From Schistosoma haematobium (Eukaryota > Platyhelminthes > Trematoda > Strigeidida > Schistosomatidae): a DNA stretch of 64,000 nucleotides. Positions 32,897 through 48,209 of this stretch are shown in pieces (position 1 is the stretch's first letter; each line of letters begins with the position of its first letter). The notes beneath the pieces are model-generated. The model was not told the DNA's origin. It saw nothing but the letters and a program-made list of their open reading frames with translations, and made no database searches. Made by a program: the position numbers and the translations under genes. The stretch is from contig NC_067197.1 in NCBI RefSeq assembly GCF_000699445.3, positions 22,427,809-22,491,808 on the forward strand, in the 5' to 3' direction.

Positions 32897-34598
32897 ATTT
32901 GGCGACGGTAGTTTTGGAAAGATGAATCCTTCTAAACTTGAATTATTACTCCAGCAGCAGATGAAACTTATTCAAATGTTAGCAGATGCAAAGCTTACGT
33001 CTAATCCTCAACCAAGCAGTTCTAATCCTACTACTACTGCACCATCAGTTGATGGTATTGCTAACAGTATCTCCGAGTTTCATTACGATCCAGAATCCAA
33101 TGTCACGTTTGATATGTAGTTTCGACGTTACGAAGACTTATTCAAATTCGACTTTACTAATCAGGATGATGCTTGGAATGTCCGCTTGCTGCTTAGAAAG
33201 TTGGATCCTATTGAACTAGACAGTGTCAGCAAGCAGCTAAGTGTAACGTGAAAGTACTGCCGGTCCCATGGCCACAGCCTGAGTATCCCTGGTCCAGGAT
33301 ACATGTCGATTTCGCAGGCCCAACTAATGGAATCACCTATTTAGTCGTTGTTGACGCCTCTTCGAAATGGCCAGAAATCGTTCCCGTCATGCCACCAACG
33401 ACAAGCCAAACAATGCAACTTTTGACAGAGATGTTCTCCCGCAACGGATTACCGGATATAATCGCATCCGACAATGGTTCGCAATTCACTTCAAGTCAAT
33501 TTCAAGAATTTTGCAAACGCCTATCGATCAAGCATTTCCGCTCTCCACCTTACCACCCACAGTCAAATGGCCAGGCAGAAAGATTTGTGGATAGATTCAA
33601 GAGAGCTCTAATGAAGTCGAAAGGAGAGGGGACGCCAGTAGAAACACTGTAGAATTTCTTGTTTGTTTACCGAACAACACCTAATGATGTGCTACTACAG
33701 CAGAAGTCCCCGGCAGAGATCCTGATGGGAAGGAAATTGAGGACGATCCATAATCTGGTGTGCCCAAGAACCAAACCACCACCATCTCAGACCAAATCTC
33801 AGAAGCTTCCAGCGTACGAGGTCTGATGCCCGGTGTTCGTTCGAGACTACAGAGCAAATCATGGTCCTTGGATCGAAGCACGTGTGGTTGGAAGACTAGA
33901 CCAAGTTATGTACGAGGTAAAGGTGGGAAGAGACACGTGGACTAGACACCGAAACCAACTATGGAAGCGGATAGCCCCAGACCACCCATCAACAGGAGTA
34001 AATCTTCCCCTCGACACCTTGCTTGATACTTTCAACTTACCTGCAGCCCCACCACAAGGGGCTCAACAGCAAGCTGATCCCCATCCCAGAAGGTGGCCTC
34101 TCTGTCAGCGGCGAACTACAGTCAAGATGCAAGTCCACCCCAGAAAAGTACGCTATTAAAAAGGGGAGGAGTGTTGAGGACAGTATATCCCCAAAATTCA
34201 CATTTGTAATTTTATCATATCGATTAAGTGTTTAAATATTTGAATGGAAGCCAATTGATGAACTTATCGATTAAATGATTAAATAGCAGTCAATTGGCGA
34301 ACTTATCGATTAAATATTTGAATGCCTGTCGATTGATGAACTCAATGAGTAATGTTTAAAAACATTTTACTAGGACATTATCGATTATATATATATTCGT
34401 ATATATACGTTTTAAATTGTGTTTGTGGGCTCGCTCGTTTTCTAGCTGTTTGCAGAATATATTTTCCATACCAAGCTTGGACTTCTCCTTCTAGATAGCG
34501 GGGCTGGGACGCATCAATAGCTAGATTACTGGTCTTTGGTCACTGAGTCTTGTTCTCATTCGCAGAGTAAGTGAACTCGTGAAGCTTCAAACCTAACA
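32897..34598 (+). mobile_element. array unit 6
   Basis: First of five units (6-10) sharing 'ggaatgtccgc' together with 'ggatcctattgaa'. Integrase has Ser-Ser after VVVDA. Confidence 0.9.
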
Positions 34599-36300
34599 AT
34601 TTGGCGACGGTAGTTTTGGAAAGATGAATCCTTCTAAACTTGAATTATTACTCCAGCAGCAGATGAAACTTATTCAAATGTTAGCAGATGCAAAGCTTAC
34701 GTCTAATCCTCAACCAAGCAGTTCTAATCCTACTACTACTGCACCATCAGTTGATGGTATTGCTAACAGTATCTCCGAGTTTCATTACGATCCAGAATCC
34801 AATGTCACGTTTGATATGTAGTTTCGACGTTACGAAGACTTATTCAAATTCGACTTTACTAATCAGGATGATGCTTGGAATGTCCGCTTGCTGCTTAGAA
34901 AGTTGGATCCTATTGAACTAGACAGTGTCAGCAAGCAGCTAAGTGTAACGTGAAAGTACTGCCGGTCCCATGGCCACAGCCTGAGTATCCCTGGTCCAGG
35001 ATACATGTCGATTTCGCAGGCCCAACTAATGGAATCACCTATTTAGTCGTTGTTGACGCCTCTTCGAAATGGCCAGAAATCGTTCCCGTCATGCCACCAA
35101 CGACAAGCCAAACAATGCAACTTTTGACAGAGATGTTCTCCCGCAACGGATTACCGGATATAATCGCATCCGACAATGGTTCGCAATTCACTTCAAGTCA
35201 ATTTCAAGAATTTTGCAAACGCCTATCGATCAAGCATTTCCGCTCTCCACCTTACCACCCACAGTCAAATGGCCAGGCAGAAAGATTTGTGGATAGATTC
35301 AAGAGAGCTCTAATGAAGTCGAAAGGAGAGGGGACGCCAGTAGAAACACTGTAGAATTTCTTGTTTGTTTACCGAACAACACCTAATGATGTGCTACTAC
35401 AGCAGAAGTCCCCGGCAGAGATCCTGATGGGAAGGAAATTGAGGACGATCCATAATCTGGTGTGCCCAAGAACCAAACCACCACCATCTCAGACCAAATC
35501 TCAGAAGCTTCCAGCGTACGAGGTCTGATGCCCGGTGTTCGTTCGAGACTACAGAGCAAATCATGGTCCTTGGATCGAAGCACGTGTGGTTGGAAGACTA
35601 GACCAAGTTATGTACGAGGTAAAGGTGGGAAGAGACACGTGGACTAGACACCGAAACCAACTATGGAAGCGGATAGCCCCAGACCACCCATCAACAGGAG
35701 TAAATCTTCCCCTCGACACCTTGCTTGATACTTTCAACTTACCTGCAGCCCCACCACAAGGGGCTCAACAGCAAGCTGATCCCCATCCCAGAAGGTGGCC
35801 TCTCTGTCAGCGGCGAACTACAGTCAAGATGCAAGTCCACCCCAGAAAAGTACGCTATTAAAAAGGGGAGGAGTGTTGAGGACAGTATATCCCCAAAATT
35901 CACATTTGTAATTTTATCATATCGATTAAGTGTTTAAATATTTGAATGGAAGCCAATTGATGAACTTATCGATTAAATGATTAAATAGCAGTCAATTGGC
36001 GAACTTATCGATTAAATATTTGAATGCCTGTCGATTGATGAACTCAATGAGTAATGTTTAAAAACATTTTACTAGGACATTATCGATTATATATATATTC
36101 GTATATATACGTTTTAAATTGTGTTTGTGGGCTCGCTCGTTTTCTAGCTGTTTGCAGAATATATTTTCCATACCAAGCTTGGACTTCTCCTTCTAGATAG
36201 CGGGGCTGGGACGCATCAATAGCTAGATTACTGGTCTTTGGTCACTGAGTCTTGTTCTCATTCGCAGAGTAAGTGAACTCGTGAAGCTTCAAACCTAACA
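34599..36300 (+). mobile_element. array unit 7
   Basis: By eye I find no difference from unit 6 in the variable sites. Confidence 0.9.
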
Positions 36301-38001
36301 ATTTGGCGACGGTAGTTTTGGAAAGATGAATCCTTCTAAACTTGAATTATTACTCCAGCAGCAGATGAAACTTATTCAAATGTTAGCAGATGCAAAGCTT
36401 ACGTCTAATCCTCAACCAAGCAGTTCTAATCCTACTACTACTGCACCATCAGTTGATGGTATTGCTAACAGTATCTCCGAGTTTCATTACGATCCAGAAT
36501 CCAATGTCACGTTTGATATGTAGTTTCGACGTTACGAAGACTTATTCAAATTCGACTTTACTAATCAGGATGATGCTTGGAATGTCCGCTTGCTGCTTAG
36601 AAAGTTGGATCCTATTGAACTAGACAGTGTCAGCAAGCAGCTAAGTGTAACGTGAAAGTACTGCCGGTCCCATGGCCACAGCCTGAGTATCCCTGGTCCA
36701 GGATACATGTCGATTTCGCAGGCCCAACTAATGGAATCACCTATTTAGTCGTTGTTGACGCCTCTTCGAAATGGCCAGAAATCGTTCCCGTCATGCCACC
36801 AACGACAAGCCAAACAATGCAACTTTTGACAGAGATGTTCTCCCGCAACGGATTACCGGATATAATCGCATCCGACAATGGTTCGCAATTCACTTCAAGT
36901 CAATTTCAAGAATTTTGCAAACGCCTATCGATCAAGCATTTCCGCTCTCCACCTTACCACCCACAGTCAAATGGCCAGGCAGAAAGATTTGTGGATAGAT
37001 TCAAGAGAGCTCTAATGAAGTCGAAAGGAGAGGGGACGCCAGTAGAAACACTGTAGAATTTCTTGTTTGTTTACCGAACAACACCTAATGATGTGCTACT
37101 ACAGCAGAAGTCCCCGGCAGAGATCCTGATGGGAAGGAAATTGAGGACGATCCATAATCTGGTGTGCCCAAGAACCAAACCACCACCATCTCAGACCAAA
37201 TCTCAGAAGCTTCCAGCGTACGAGGTCTGATGCCCGGTGTTCGTTCGAGACTACAGAGCAAATCATGGTCCTTGGATCGAAGCACGTGTGGTTGGAAGAC
37301 TAGACCAAGTTATGTACGAGGTAAAGGTGGGAAGAGACACGTGGACTAGACACCGAAACCAACTATGGAAGCGGATAGCCCCAGACCACCCATCAACAGG
37401 AGTAAATCTTCCCTCGACACCTTGCTTGATACTTTCAACTTACCTGCAGCCCCACCACAAGGGGCTCAACAGCAAGCTGATCCCCATCCCAGAAGGTGGC
37501 CTCTCTGTCAGCGGCGAACTACAGTCAAGATGCAAGTCCACCCCAGAAAAGTACGCTATTAAAAAGGGGAGGAGTGTTGAGGACAGTATATCCCCAAAAT
37601 TCACATTTGTAATTTTATCATATCGATTAAGTGTTTAAATATTTGAATGGAAGCCAATTGATGAACTTATCGATTAAATGATTAAATAGCAGTCAATTGG
37701 CGAACTTATCGATTAAATATTTGAATGCCTGTCGATTGATGAACTCAATGAGTAATGTTTAAAAACATTTTACTAGGACATTATCGATTATATATATATT
37801 CGTATATATACGTTTTAAATTGTGTTTGTGGGCTCGCTCGTTTTCTAGCTGTTTGCAGAATATATTTTCCATACCAAGCTTGGACTTCTCCTTCTAGATA
37901 GCGGGGCTGGGACGCATCAATAGCTAGATTACTGGTCTTTGGTCACTGAGTCTTGTTCTCATTCGCAGAGTAAGTGAACTCGTGAAGCTTCAAACCTAAC
38001 A
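36301..38001 (+). mobile_element. array unit 8
   Basis: Like unit 6, but with a one-base deletion in the C-run at about 37410 ('cttccctcg' in place of 'cttcccctcg'). This shifts the frame of the integrase tail and gives a 1701-bp period. Confidence 0.9.
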
Positions 38002-39702
38002 ATTTGGCGACGGTAGTTTTGGAAAGATGAATCCTTCTAAACTTGAATTATTACTCCAGCAGCAGATGAAACTTATTCAAATGTTAGCAGATGCAAAGCT
38101 TACGTCTAATCCTCAACCAAGCAGTTCTAATCCTACTACTACTGCACCATCAGTTGATGGTATTGCTAACAGTATCTCCGAGTTTCATTACGATCCAGAA
38201 TCCAATGTCACGTTTGATATGTAGTTTCGACGTTACGAAGACTTATTCAAATTCGACTTTACTAATCAGGATGATGCTTGGAATGTCCGCTTGCTGCTTA
38301 GAAAGTTGGATCCTATTGAACTAGACAGTGTCAGCAAGCAGCTAAGTGTAACGTGAAAGTACTGCCGGTCCCATGGCCACAGCCTGAGTATCCCTGGTCC
38401 AGGATACATGTCGATTTCGCAGGCCCAACTAATGGAATCACCTATTTAGTCGTTGTTGACGCCTCTTCGAAATGGCCAGAAATCGTTCCCGTCATGCCAC
38501 CAACGACAAGCCAAACAATGCAACTTTTGACAGAGATGTTCTCCCGCAACGGATTACCGGATATAATCGCATCCGACAATGGTTCGCAATTCACTTCAAG
38601 TCAATTTCAAGAATTTTGCAAACGCCTATCGATCAAGCATTTCCGCTCTCCACCTTACCACCCACAGTCAAATGGCCAGGCAGAAAGATTTGTGGATAGA
38701 TTCAAGAGAGCTCTAATGAAGTCGAAAGGAGAGGGGACGCCAGTAGAAACACTGTAGAATTTCTTGTTTGTTTACCGAACAACACCTAATGATGTGCTAC
38801 TACAGCAGAAGTCCCCGGCAGAGATCCTGATGGGAAGGAAATTGAGGACGATCCATAATCTGGTGTGCCCAAGAACCAAACCACCACCATCTCAGACCAA
38901 ATCTCAGAAGCTTCCAGCGTACGAGGTCTGATGCCCGGTGTTCGTTCGAGACTACAGAGCAAATCATGGTCCTTGGATCGAAGCACGTGTGGTTGGAAGA
39001 CTAGACCAAGTTATGTACGAGGTAAAGGTGGGAAGAGACACGTGGACTAGACACCGAAACCAACTATGGAAGCGGATAGCCCCAGACCACCCATCAACAG
39101 GAGTAAATCTTCCCTCGACACCTTGCTTGATACTTTCAACTTACCTGCAGCCCCACCACAAGGGGCTCAACAGCAAGCTGATCCCCATCCCAGAAGGTGG
39201 CCTCTCTGTCAGCGGCGAACTACAGTCAAGATGCAAGTCCACCCCAGAAAAGTACGCTATTAAAAAGGGGAGGAGTGTTGAGGACAGTATATCCCCAAAA
39301 TTCACATTTGTAATTTTATCATATCGATTAAGTGTTTAAATATTTGAATGGAAGCCAATTGATGAACTTATCGATTAAATGATTAAATAGCAGTCAATTG
39401 GCGAACTTATCGATTAAATATTTGAATGCCTGTCGATTGATGAACTCAATGAGTAATGTTTAAAAACATTTTACTAGGACATTATCGATTATATATATAT
39501 TCGTATATATACGTTTTAAATTGTGTTTGTGGGCTCGCTCGTTTTCTAGCTGTTTGCAGAATATATTTTCCATACCAAGCTTGGACTTCTCCTTCTAGAT
39601 AGCGGGGCTGGGACGCATCAATAGCTAGATTACTGGTCTTTGGTCACTGAGTCTTGTTCTCATTCGCAGAGTAAGTGAACTCGTGAAGCTTCAAACCTAA
39701 CA
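38002..39702 (+). mobile_element. array unit 9
   Basis: It shares the unit-8 deletion (about 39111), so units 8 and 9 look like a recent duplication of one another. Confidence 0.9.
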
Positions 39703-41404
39703 ATTTGGCGACGGTAGTTTTGGAAAGATGAATCCTTCTAAACTTGAATTATTACTCCAGCAGCAGATGAAACTTATTCAAATGTTAGCAGATGCAAAGC
39801 TTACGTCTAATCCTCAACCAAGCAGTTCTAATCCTACTACTACTGCACCATCAGTTGATGGTATTGCTAACAGTATCTCCGAGTTTCATTACGATCCAGA
39901 ATCCAATGTCACGTTTGATATGTAGTTTCGACGTTACGAAGACTTATTCAAATTCGACTTTACTAATCAGGATGATGCTTGGAATGTCCGCTTGCTGCTT
40001 AGAAAGTTGGATCCTATTGAACTAGACAGTGTCAGCAAGCAGCTAAGTGTAACGTGAAAGTACTGCCGGTCCCATGGCCACAGCCTGAGTATCCCTGGTC
40101 CAGGATACATGTCGATTTCGCAGGCCCAACTAATGGAATCACCTATTTAGTCGTTGTTGACGCCTTTTCGAAATGGCCAGAAATCGTTCCCGTCATGCCA
40201 CCAACGACAAGCCAAACAATGCAACTTTTGACAGAGATGTTCTCCCGCAACGGATTACCGGATATAATCGCATCCGACAATGGTTCGCAATTCACTTCAA
40301 GTCAATTTCAAGAATTTTGCAAACGCCTATCGATCAAGCATTTCCGCTCTCCACCTTACCACCCACAGTCAAATGGCCAGGCAGAAAGATTTGTGGATAG
40401 ATTCAAGAGAGCTCTAATGAAGTCGAAAGGAGAGGGGACGCCAGTAGAAACACTGTAGAATTTCTTGTTTGTTTACCGAACAACACCTAATGATGTGCTA
40501 CTACAGCAGAAGTCCCCGGCAGAGATCCTGATGGGAAGGAAATTGAGGACGATCCATAATCTGGTGTGCCCAAGAACCAAATCACCACCATCTCAGACCA
40601 AATCTCAGAAGCTTCCAGCGTACGAGGTCTGATGCCCGGTGTTCGTTCGAGACTACAGAGCAAATCATGGTCCTTGGATCGAAGCACGTGTGGTTGGAAG
40701 ACTAGACCAAGTTATGTACGAGGTAAAGGTGGGAAGAGACACGTGGACTAGACACCGAAACCAACTATGGAAGCGGATAGCCCCAGACCACCCATCAACA
40801 GGAGTAAATCTTCCCCTCGACACCTTGCTTGATACTTTCAACTTACCTGCAGCCCCACCACAAGGGGCTCAACAGCAAGCTGATCCCCATCCCAGAAGGT
40901 GGCCTCTCTGTCAGCGGCGAACTACAGTCAAGATGCAAGTCCACCCCAGAAAAGTACGCTATTAAAAAGGGGAGGAGTGTTGAGGACAGTATATCCCCAA
41001 AATTCACATTTGTAATTTTATCATATCGATTAAGTGTTTAAATATTTGAATGGAAGCCAATTGATGAACTTATCGATTAAATGATTAAATAGCAGTCAAT
41101 TGGCGAACTTATCGATTAAATATTTGAATGCCTGTCGATTGATGAACTCAATGAGTAATGTTTAAAAACATTTTACTAGGACATTATCGATTATATATAT
41201 ATTCGTATATATACGTTTTAAATTGTGTTTGTGGGCTCGCTCGTTTTCTAGCTGTTTGCAGAATATATTTTCCATACCAAGCTTGGACTTCTCCTTCTAG
41301 ATAGCGGGGCTGGGACGCATCAATAGCTAGATTACTGGTCTTTGGTCACTGAGTCTTGTTCTCATTCGCAGAGTAAGTGAACTCGTGAAGCTTCAAACCT
41401 AACA
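39703..41404 (+). mobile_element. array unit 10
   Basis: It keeps 'ggatcctattgaa' but has Phe-Ser in the integrase block. Private change: 'accaaatcaccacc' near 40580. Confidence 0.9.
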
Positions 41405-43105
41405 ATTTGGCGACGGTAGTTTTGGAAAGATGAATCCTTCTAAACTTGAATTATTACTCCAGCAGCAGATGAAACTTATTCAAATGTTAGCAGATGCAAA
41501 GCTTACGTCTAATCCTCAACCAAGCAGTTCTAATCCTACTACTACTGCACCATCAGTTGATGGTATTGCTAACAGTATCTCCGAGTTTCATTACGATCCA
41601 GAATCCAATGTCACGTTTGATATGTAGTTTCGACGTTACGAAGACTTATTCAAATTCGACTTTACTAATCAGGATGATGCTTGGAATGTCCGCTTGCTGC
41701 TTAGAAAGTTGGATCCTAGTGAACTAGACAGTGTCAGCAAGCAGCTAAGTGTAACGTGAAAGTACTGCCGGTCCCGTGGCCACAGCCTGAGTATCCCTGG
41801 TCCAGGATACATGTCGATTTCGCAGGCCCAACTAATGGAATCACCTATTTAGTCGTTGTTGACGCCTCTTCGAAATGGCCAGAAATCGTTCCCGTCATGC
41901 CACCAACGACAAGCCAAACAATGCAACTTTTGACAGAGATGTTCTCCCGCAACGGATTACCGGATATAATCGCATCCGACAATGGTTCGCAATTCACTTC
42001 AAGTCAATTTCAAGAATTTTGCAAACGCCTATCGATCAAGCATTTCCGCTCTCCACCTTACCACCCACAGTCAAATGGCCAGGCAGAAAGATTTGTGGAT
42101 AGATTCAAGAGAGCTCTAATGAAGTCGAAAGGAGAGGGGACGCCAGTAGAAACACTGTAGAATTTCTTGTTTGTTTACCGAACAACACCTAATGATGTGC
42201 TACTACAGCAGAAGTCCCCGGCAGAGATCCTGATGGGAAGGAAATTGAGGACGATCCATAATCTGGTGTGCCCAAGAACCAAACCACCACCATCTCAGAC
42301 CAAATCTCAGAAGCTTCCAGCGTACGAGGTCTGATGCCCGGTGTTCGTTCGAGACTACAGAGCAAATCATGGTCCTTGGATCGAAGCACGTGTGGTTGGA
42401 AGACTAGACCAAGTTATGTACGAGGTAAAGGTGGGAAGAGACACGTGGACTAGACACCGAAACCAACTATGGAAGCGGATAGCCCCAGACCACCCATCAA
42501 CAGGAGTAAATCTTCCCCTCGACACCTTGCTTGATACTTTCAACTTACCTGCAGCCCCACCACAAGGGGCTCAACAGCAAGCTGATCCCCATCCCAGAAG
42601 GTGGCCTCTCTGTCAGCGGCGAACTACAGTCAAGATGCAAGTCCACCCCAGAAAAGTACGCTATTAAAAAGGGAGGAGTGTTGAGGACAGTATATCCCCA
42701 AAATTCACATTTGTAATTTTATCATATCGATTAAGTGTTTAAATATTTGAATGGAAGCCAATTGATGAACTTATCGATTAAATGATTAAATAGCAGTCAA
42801 TTGGCGAACTTATCGATTAAATATTTGAATGCCTGTCGATTGATGAACTCAATGAGTAATGTTTAAAAACATTTTACTAGGACATTATCGATTATATATA
42901 TATTCGTATATATACGTTTTAAATTGTGTTTGTGGGCTCGCTCGTTTTCTAGCTGTTTGCAGAATATATTTTCCATACCAAGCTTGGACTTCTCCTTCTA
43001 GATAGCGGGGCTGGGACGCATCAATAGCTAGATTACTGGTCTTTGGTCACTGAGTCTTGTTCTCATTCGCAGAGTAAGTGAACTCGTGAAGCTTCAAACC
43101 TAACA
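41405..43105 (+). mobile_element. array unit 11
   Basis: It has 'ggaatgtccgc' with 'ggatcctagtgaa', and Ser-Ser in the integrase. Private changes: 'gtcccgtggcc' near 41775, and a polypurine tract one G shorter. Confidence 0.9.
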
Positions 43106-44806
43106 ATTTGGCGACGGTAGTTTTGGAAAGATGAATCCTTCTAAACTTGAATTATTACTCCAGCAGCAGATGAAACTTATTCAAATGTTAGCAGATGCAA
43201 AGCTTACGTCTAATCCTCAACCAAGCAGTTCTAATCCTACTACTACTGCACCATCAGTTGATGGTATTGCTAACAGTATCTCCGAGTTTCATTACGATCC
43301 AGAATCCAATGTCACGTTTGATATGTAGTTTCGACGTTACGAAGACTTATTCAAATTCGACTTTACTAATCAGGATGATGCTTGGAAGGTCCGCTTGCTG
43401 CTTAGAAAGTTGGATCCTAGTGAACTAGACAGTGTCAGCAAGCAGCTAAGTGTAACGTGAAAGTACTGCCGGTCCCATGGCCACAGCCTGAGTATCCCTG
43501 GTCCAGGATACATGTCGATTTCGCAGGCCCAACTAATGGAATCACCTATTTAGTCGTTGTTGACGCCTTTTCGAAATGGCCAGAAATCGTTCCCGTCATG
43601 CCACCAACGACAAGCCAAACAATGCAACTTTTGACAGAGATGTTCTCCCGCAACGGATTACCGGATATAATCGCATCCGACAATGGTTCGCAATTCACTT
43701 CAAGTCAATTTCAAGAATTTTGCAAACGCCTATCGATCAAGCATTTCCGCTCTCCACCTTACCACCCACAGTCAAATGGCCAGGCAGAAAGATTTGTGGA
43801 TAGATTCAAGAGAGCTCTAATGAAGTCGAAAGGAGAGGGGACGCCAGTAGAAACACTGTAGAATTTCTTGTTTGTTTACCGAACAACACCTAATGATGTG
43901 CTACTACAGCAGAAGTCCCCGGCAGAGATCCTGATGGGAAGGAAATTGAGGACGATCCATAATCTGGTGTGCCCAAGAACCAAACCACCACCATCTCAGA
44001 CCAAATCTCAGAAGCTTCCAGCGTGCGAGGTCTGATGCCCGGTGTTCGTTCGAGACTACAGAGCAAATCATGGTCCTTGGATCGAAGCACGTGTGGTTGG
44101 AAGACTAGACCAAGTTATGTACGAGGTAAAGGTGGGAAGAGACACGTGGACTAGACACCGAAACCAACTATGGAAGCGGATAGCCCCAGACCACCCATCA
44201 ACAGGAGTAAATCTTCCCCTCGACACCTTGCTTGATACTTTCAACTTACCTGCAGCCCCACCACAAGGGGCTCAACAGCAAGCTGATCCCCATCCCAGAA
44301 GGTGGCCTCTCTGTCAGCGGCGAACTACAGTCAAGATGCAAGTCCACCCCAGAAAAGTACGCTATTAAAAGGGGAGGAGTGTTGAGGACAGTATATCCCC
44401 AAAATTCACATTTGTAATTTTATCATATCGATTAAGTGTTTAAATATTTGAATGGAAGCCAATTGATGAACTTATCGATTAAATGATTAAATAGCAGTCA
44501 ATTGGCGAACTTATCGATTAAATATTTGAATGCCTGTCGATTGATGAACTCAATGAGTAATGTTTAAAAACATTTTACTAGGACATTATCGATTATATAT
44601 ATATTCGTATATATACGTTTTAAATTGTGTTTGTGGGCTCGCTCGTTTTCTAGCTGTTTGCAGAATATATTTTCCATACCAAGCTTGGACTTCTCCTTCT
44701 AGATAGCGGGGCTGGGACGCATCAATAGCTAGATTACTGGTCTTTGGTCACTGAGTCTTGTTCTCATTCGCAGAGTAAGTGAACTCGTGAAGCTTCAAAC
44801 CTAACA
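43106..44806 (+). mobile_element. array unit 12
   Basis: First of four units (12-15) with 'agcgtgcgagg' near 44023. Short polypurine tract (AAAAGGGG). Confidence 0.9.
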
Positions 44807-46508
44807 ATTTGGCGACGGTAGTTTTGGAAAGATGAATCCTTCTAAACTTGAATTATTACTCCAGCAGCAGATGAAACTTATTCAAATGTTAGCAGATGCA
44901 AAGCTTACGTCTAATCCTCAACCAAGCAGTTCTAATCCTACTACTACTGCACCATCAGTTGATGGTATTGCTAACAGTATCTCCGAGTTTCATTACGATC
45001 CAGAATCCAATGTCACGTTTGATATGTAGTTTCGACGTTACGAAGACTTATTCAAATTCGACTTTACTAATCAGGATGATGCTTGGAAGGTCCGCTTGCT
45101 GCTTAGAAAGTTGGATCCTAGTGAACTAGACAGTGTCAGCAAGCAGCTAAGTGTAACGTGAAAGTACTGCCGGTCCCATGGCCACAGCCTGAGTATCCCT
45201 GGTCCAGGATACATGTCGATTTCGCAGGCCCAACTAATGGAATCACCTATTTAGTCGTTGTTGACGCCTTTTCGAAATGGCCAGAAATCGTTCCCGTCAT
45301 GCCACCAACGACAAGCCAAACAATGCAACTTTTGACAGAGATGTTCTCCCGCAACGGATTACCGGATATAATCGCATCCGACAATGGTTCGCAATTCACT
45401 TCAAGTCAATTTCAAGAATTTTGCAAACGCCTATCGATCAAGCATTTCCGCTCTCCACCTTACCACCCACAGTCAAATGGCCAGGCAGAAAGATTTGTGG
45501 ATAGATTCAAGAGAGCTCTAATGAAGTCGAAAGGAGAGGGGACGCCAGTAGAAACACTGTAGAATTTCTTGTTTGTTTACCGAACAACACCTAATGATGT
45601 GCTACTACAGCAGAAGTCCCCGGCAGAGATCCTGATGGGAAGGAAATTGAGGACGATCCATAATCTGGTGTGCCCAAGAACCAAACCACCACCATCTCAG
45701 ACCAAATCTCAGAAGCTTCCAGCGTGCGAGGTCTGATGCCCGGTGTTCGTTCGAGACTACAGAGCAAATCATGGTCCTTGGATCGAAGCACGTGTGGTTG
45801 GAAGACTAGACCAAGTTATGTACGAGGTAAAGGTGGGAAGAGACACGTGGACTAGACACCGAAACCAACTATGGAAGCGGATAGCCCCAGACCACCCATC
45901 AACAGGAGTAAATCTTCCCCTCGACACCTTGCTTGATACTTTCAACTTACCTGCAGCCCCACCACAAGGGGCTCAACAGCAAGCTGATCCCCATCCCAGA
46001 AGGTGGCCTCTCTGTCAGCGGCGAACTACAGTCAAGATGCAAGTCCACCCCAGAAAAGTACGCTATTAAAAAGGGGAGGAGTGTTGAGGACAGTATATCC
46101 CCAAAATTCACATTTGTAATTTTATCATATCGATTAAGTGTTTAAATATTTGAATGGAAGCCAATTGATGAACTTATCGATTAAATGATTAAATAGCAGT
46201 CAATTGGCGAACTTATCGATTAAATATTTGAATGCCTGTCGATTGATGAACTCAATGAGTAATGTTTAAAAACATTTTACTAGGACATTATCGATTATAT
46301 ATATATTCGTATATATACGTTTTAAATTGTGTTTGTGGGCTCGCTCGTTTTCTAGCTGTTTGCAGAATATATTTTCCATACCAAGCTTGGACTTCTCCTT
46401 CTAGATAGCGGGGCTGGGACGCATCAATAGCTAGATTACTGGTCTTTGGTCACTGAGTCTTGTTCTCATTCGCAGAGTAAGTGAACTCGTGAAGCTTCAA
46501 ACCTAACA
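44807..46508 (+). mobile_element. array unit 13
   Basis: It carries 'agcgtgcgagg' near 45724 and a full-length polypurine tract. Confidence 0.9.
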
Positions 46509-48209
46509 ATTTGGCGACGGTAGTTTTGGAAAGATGAATCCTTCTAAACTTGAATTATTACTCCAGCAGCAGATGAAACTTATTCAAATGTTAGCAGATG
46601 CAAAGCTTACGTCTAATCCTCAACCAAGCAGTTCTAATCCTACTACTACTGCACCATCAGTTGATGGTATTGCTAACAGTATCTCCGAGTTTCATTACGA
46701 TCCAGAATCCAATGTCACGTTTGATATGTAGTTTCGACGTTACGAAGACTTATTCAAATTCGACTTTACTAATCAGAATGATGCTTGGAAGGTCCGCTTG
46801 CTGCTTAGAAAGTTGGATCCTAGTGAACTAGACAGTGTCAGCAAGCAGCTAAGTGTAACGTGAAAGTACTGCCGGTCCCATGGCCACAGCCTGAGTATCC
46901 CTGGTCCAGGATACATGTCGATTTCGCAGGCCCAACTAATGGAATCACCTATTTAGTCGTTGTTGACGCCTTTTCGAAATGGCCAGAAATCGTTCCCGTC
47001 ATGCCACCAACGACAAGCCAAACAATGCAACTTTTGACAGAGATGTTCTCCCGCAACGGATTACCGGATATAATCGCATCCGACAATGGTTCGCAATTCA
47101 CTTCAAGTCAATTTCAAGAATTTTGCAAACGCCTATCGATCAAGCATTTCCGCTCTCCACCTTACCACCCACAGTCAAATGGCCAGGCAGAAAGATTTGT
47201 GGATAGATTCAAGAGAGCTCTAATGAAGTCGAAAGGAGAGGGGACGCCAGTAGAAACACTGTAGAATTTCTTGTTTGTTTACCGAACAACACCTAATGAT
47301 GTGCTACTACAGCAGAAGTCCCCGGCAGAGATCCTGATGGGAAGGAAATTGAGGACGATCCATAATCTGGTGTGCCCAAGAACCAAACCACCACCATCTC
47401 AGACCAAATCTCAGAAGCTTCCAGCGTGCGAGGTCTGATGCCCGGTGTTCGTTCGAGACTACAGAGCAAATCATGGTCCTTGGATCGAAGCACGTGTGGT
47501 TGGAAGACTAGACCAAGTTATGTACGAGGTAAAGGTGGGAAGAGACACGTGGACTAGACACCGAAACCAACTATGGAAGCGGATAGCCCCAGACCACCCA
47601 TCAACAGGAGTAAATCTTCCCCTCGACACCTTGCTTGATACTTTCAACTTACCTGCAGCCCCACCACAAGGGGCTCAACAGCAAGCTGATCCCCATCCCA
47701 GAAGGTGGCCTCTCTGTCAGCGGCGAACTACAGTCAAGATGCAAGTCCACCCCAGAAAAGTACGCTATTAAAAGGGGAGGAGTGTTGAGGACAGTATATC
47801 CCCAAAATTCACATTTGTAATTTTATCATATCGATTAAGTGTTTAAATATTTGAATGGAAGCCAATTGATGAACTTATCGATTAAATGATTAAATAGCAG
47901 TCAATTGGCGAACTTATCGATTAAATATTTGAATGCCTGTCGATTGATGAACTCAATGAGTAATGTTTAAAAACATTTTACTAGGACATTATCGATTATA
48001 TATATATTCGTATATATACGTTTTAAATTGTGTTTGTGGGCTCGCTCGTTTTCTAGCTGTTTGCAGAATATATTTTCCATACCAAGCTTGGACTTCTCCT
48101 TCTAGATAGCGGGGCTGGGACGCATCAATAGCTAGATTACTGGTCTTTGGTCACTGAGTCTTGTTCTCATTCGCAGAGTAAGTGAACTCGTGAAGCTTCA
48201 AACCTAACA
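46509..48209 (+). mobile_element. array unit 14
   Basis: It has 'agcgtgcgagg' plus the 'cagaatgat' variant otherwise seen in units 4-5. Short polypurine tract. Confidence 0.9.
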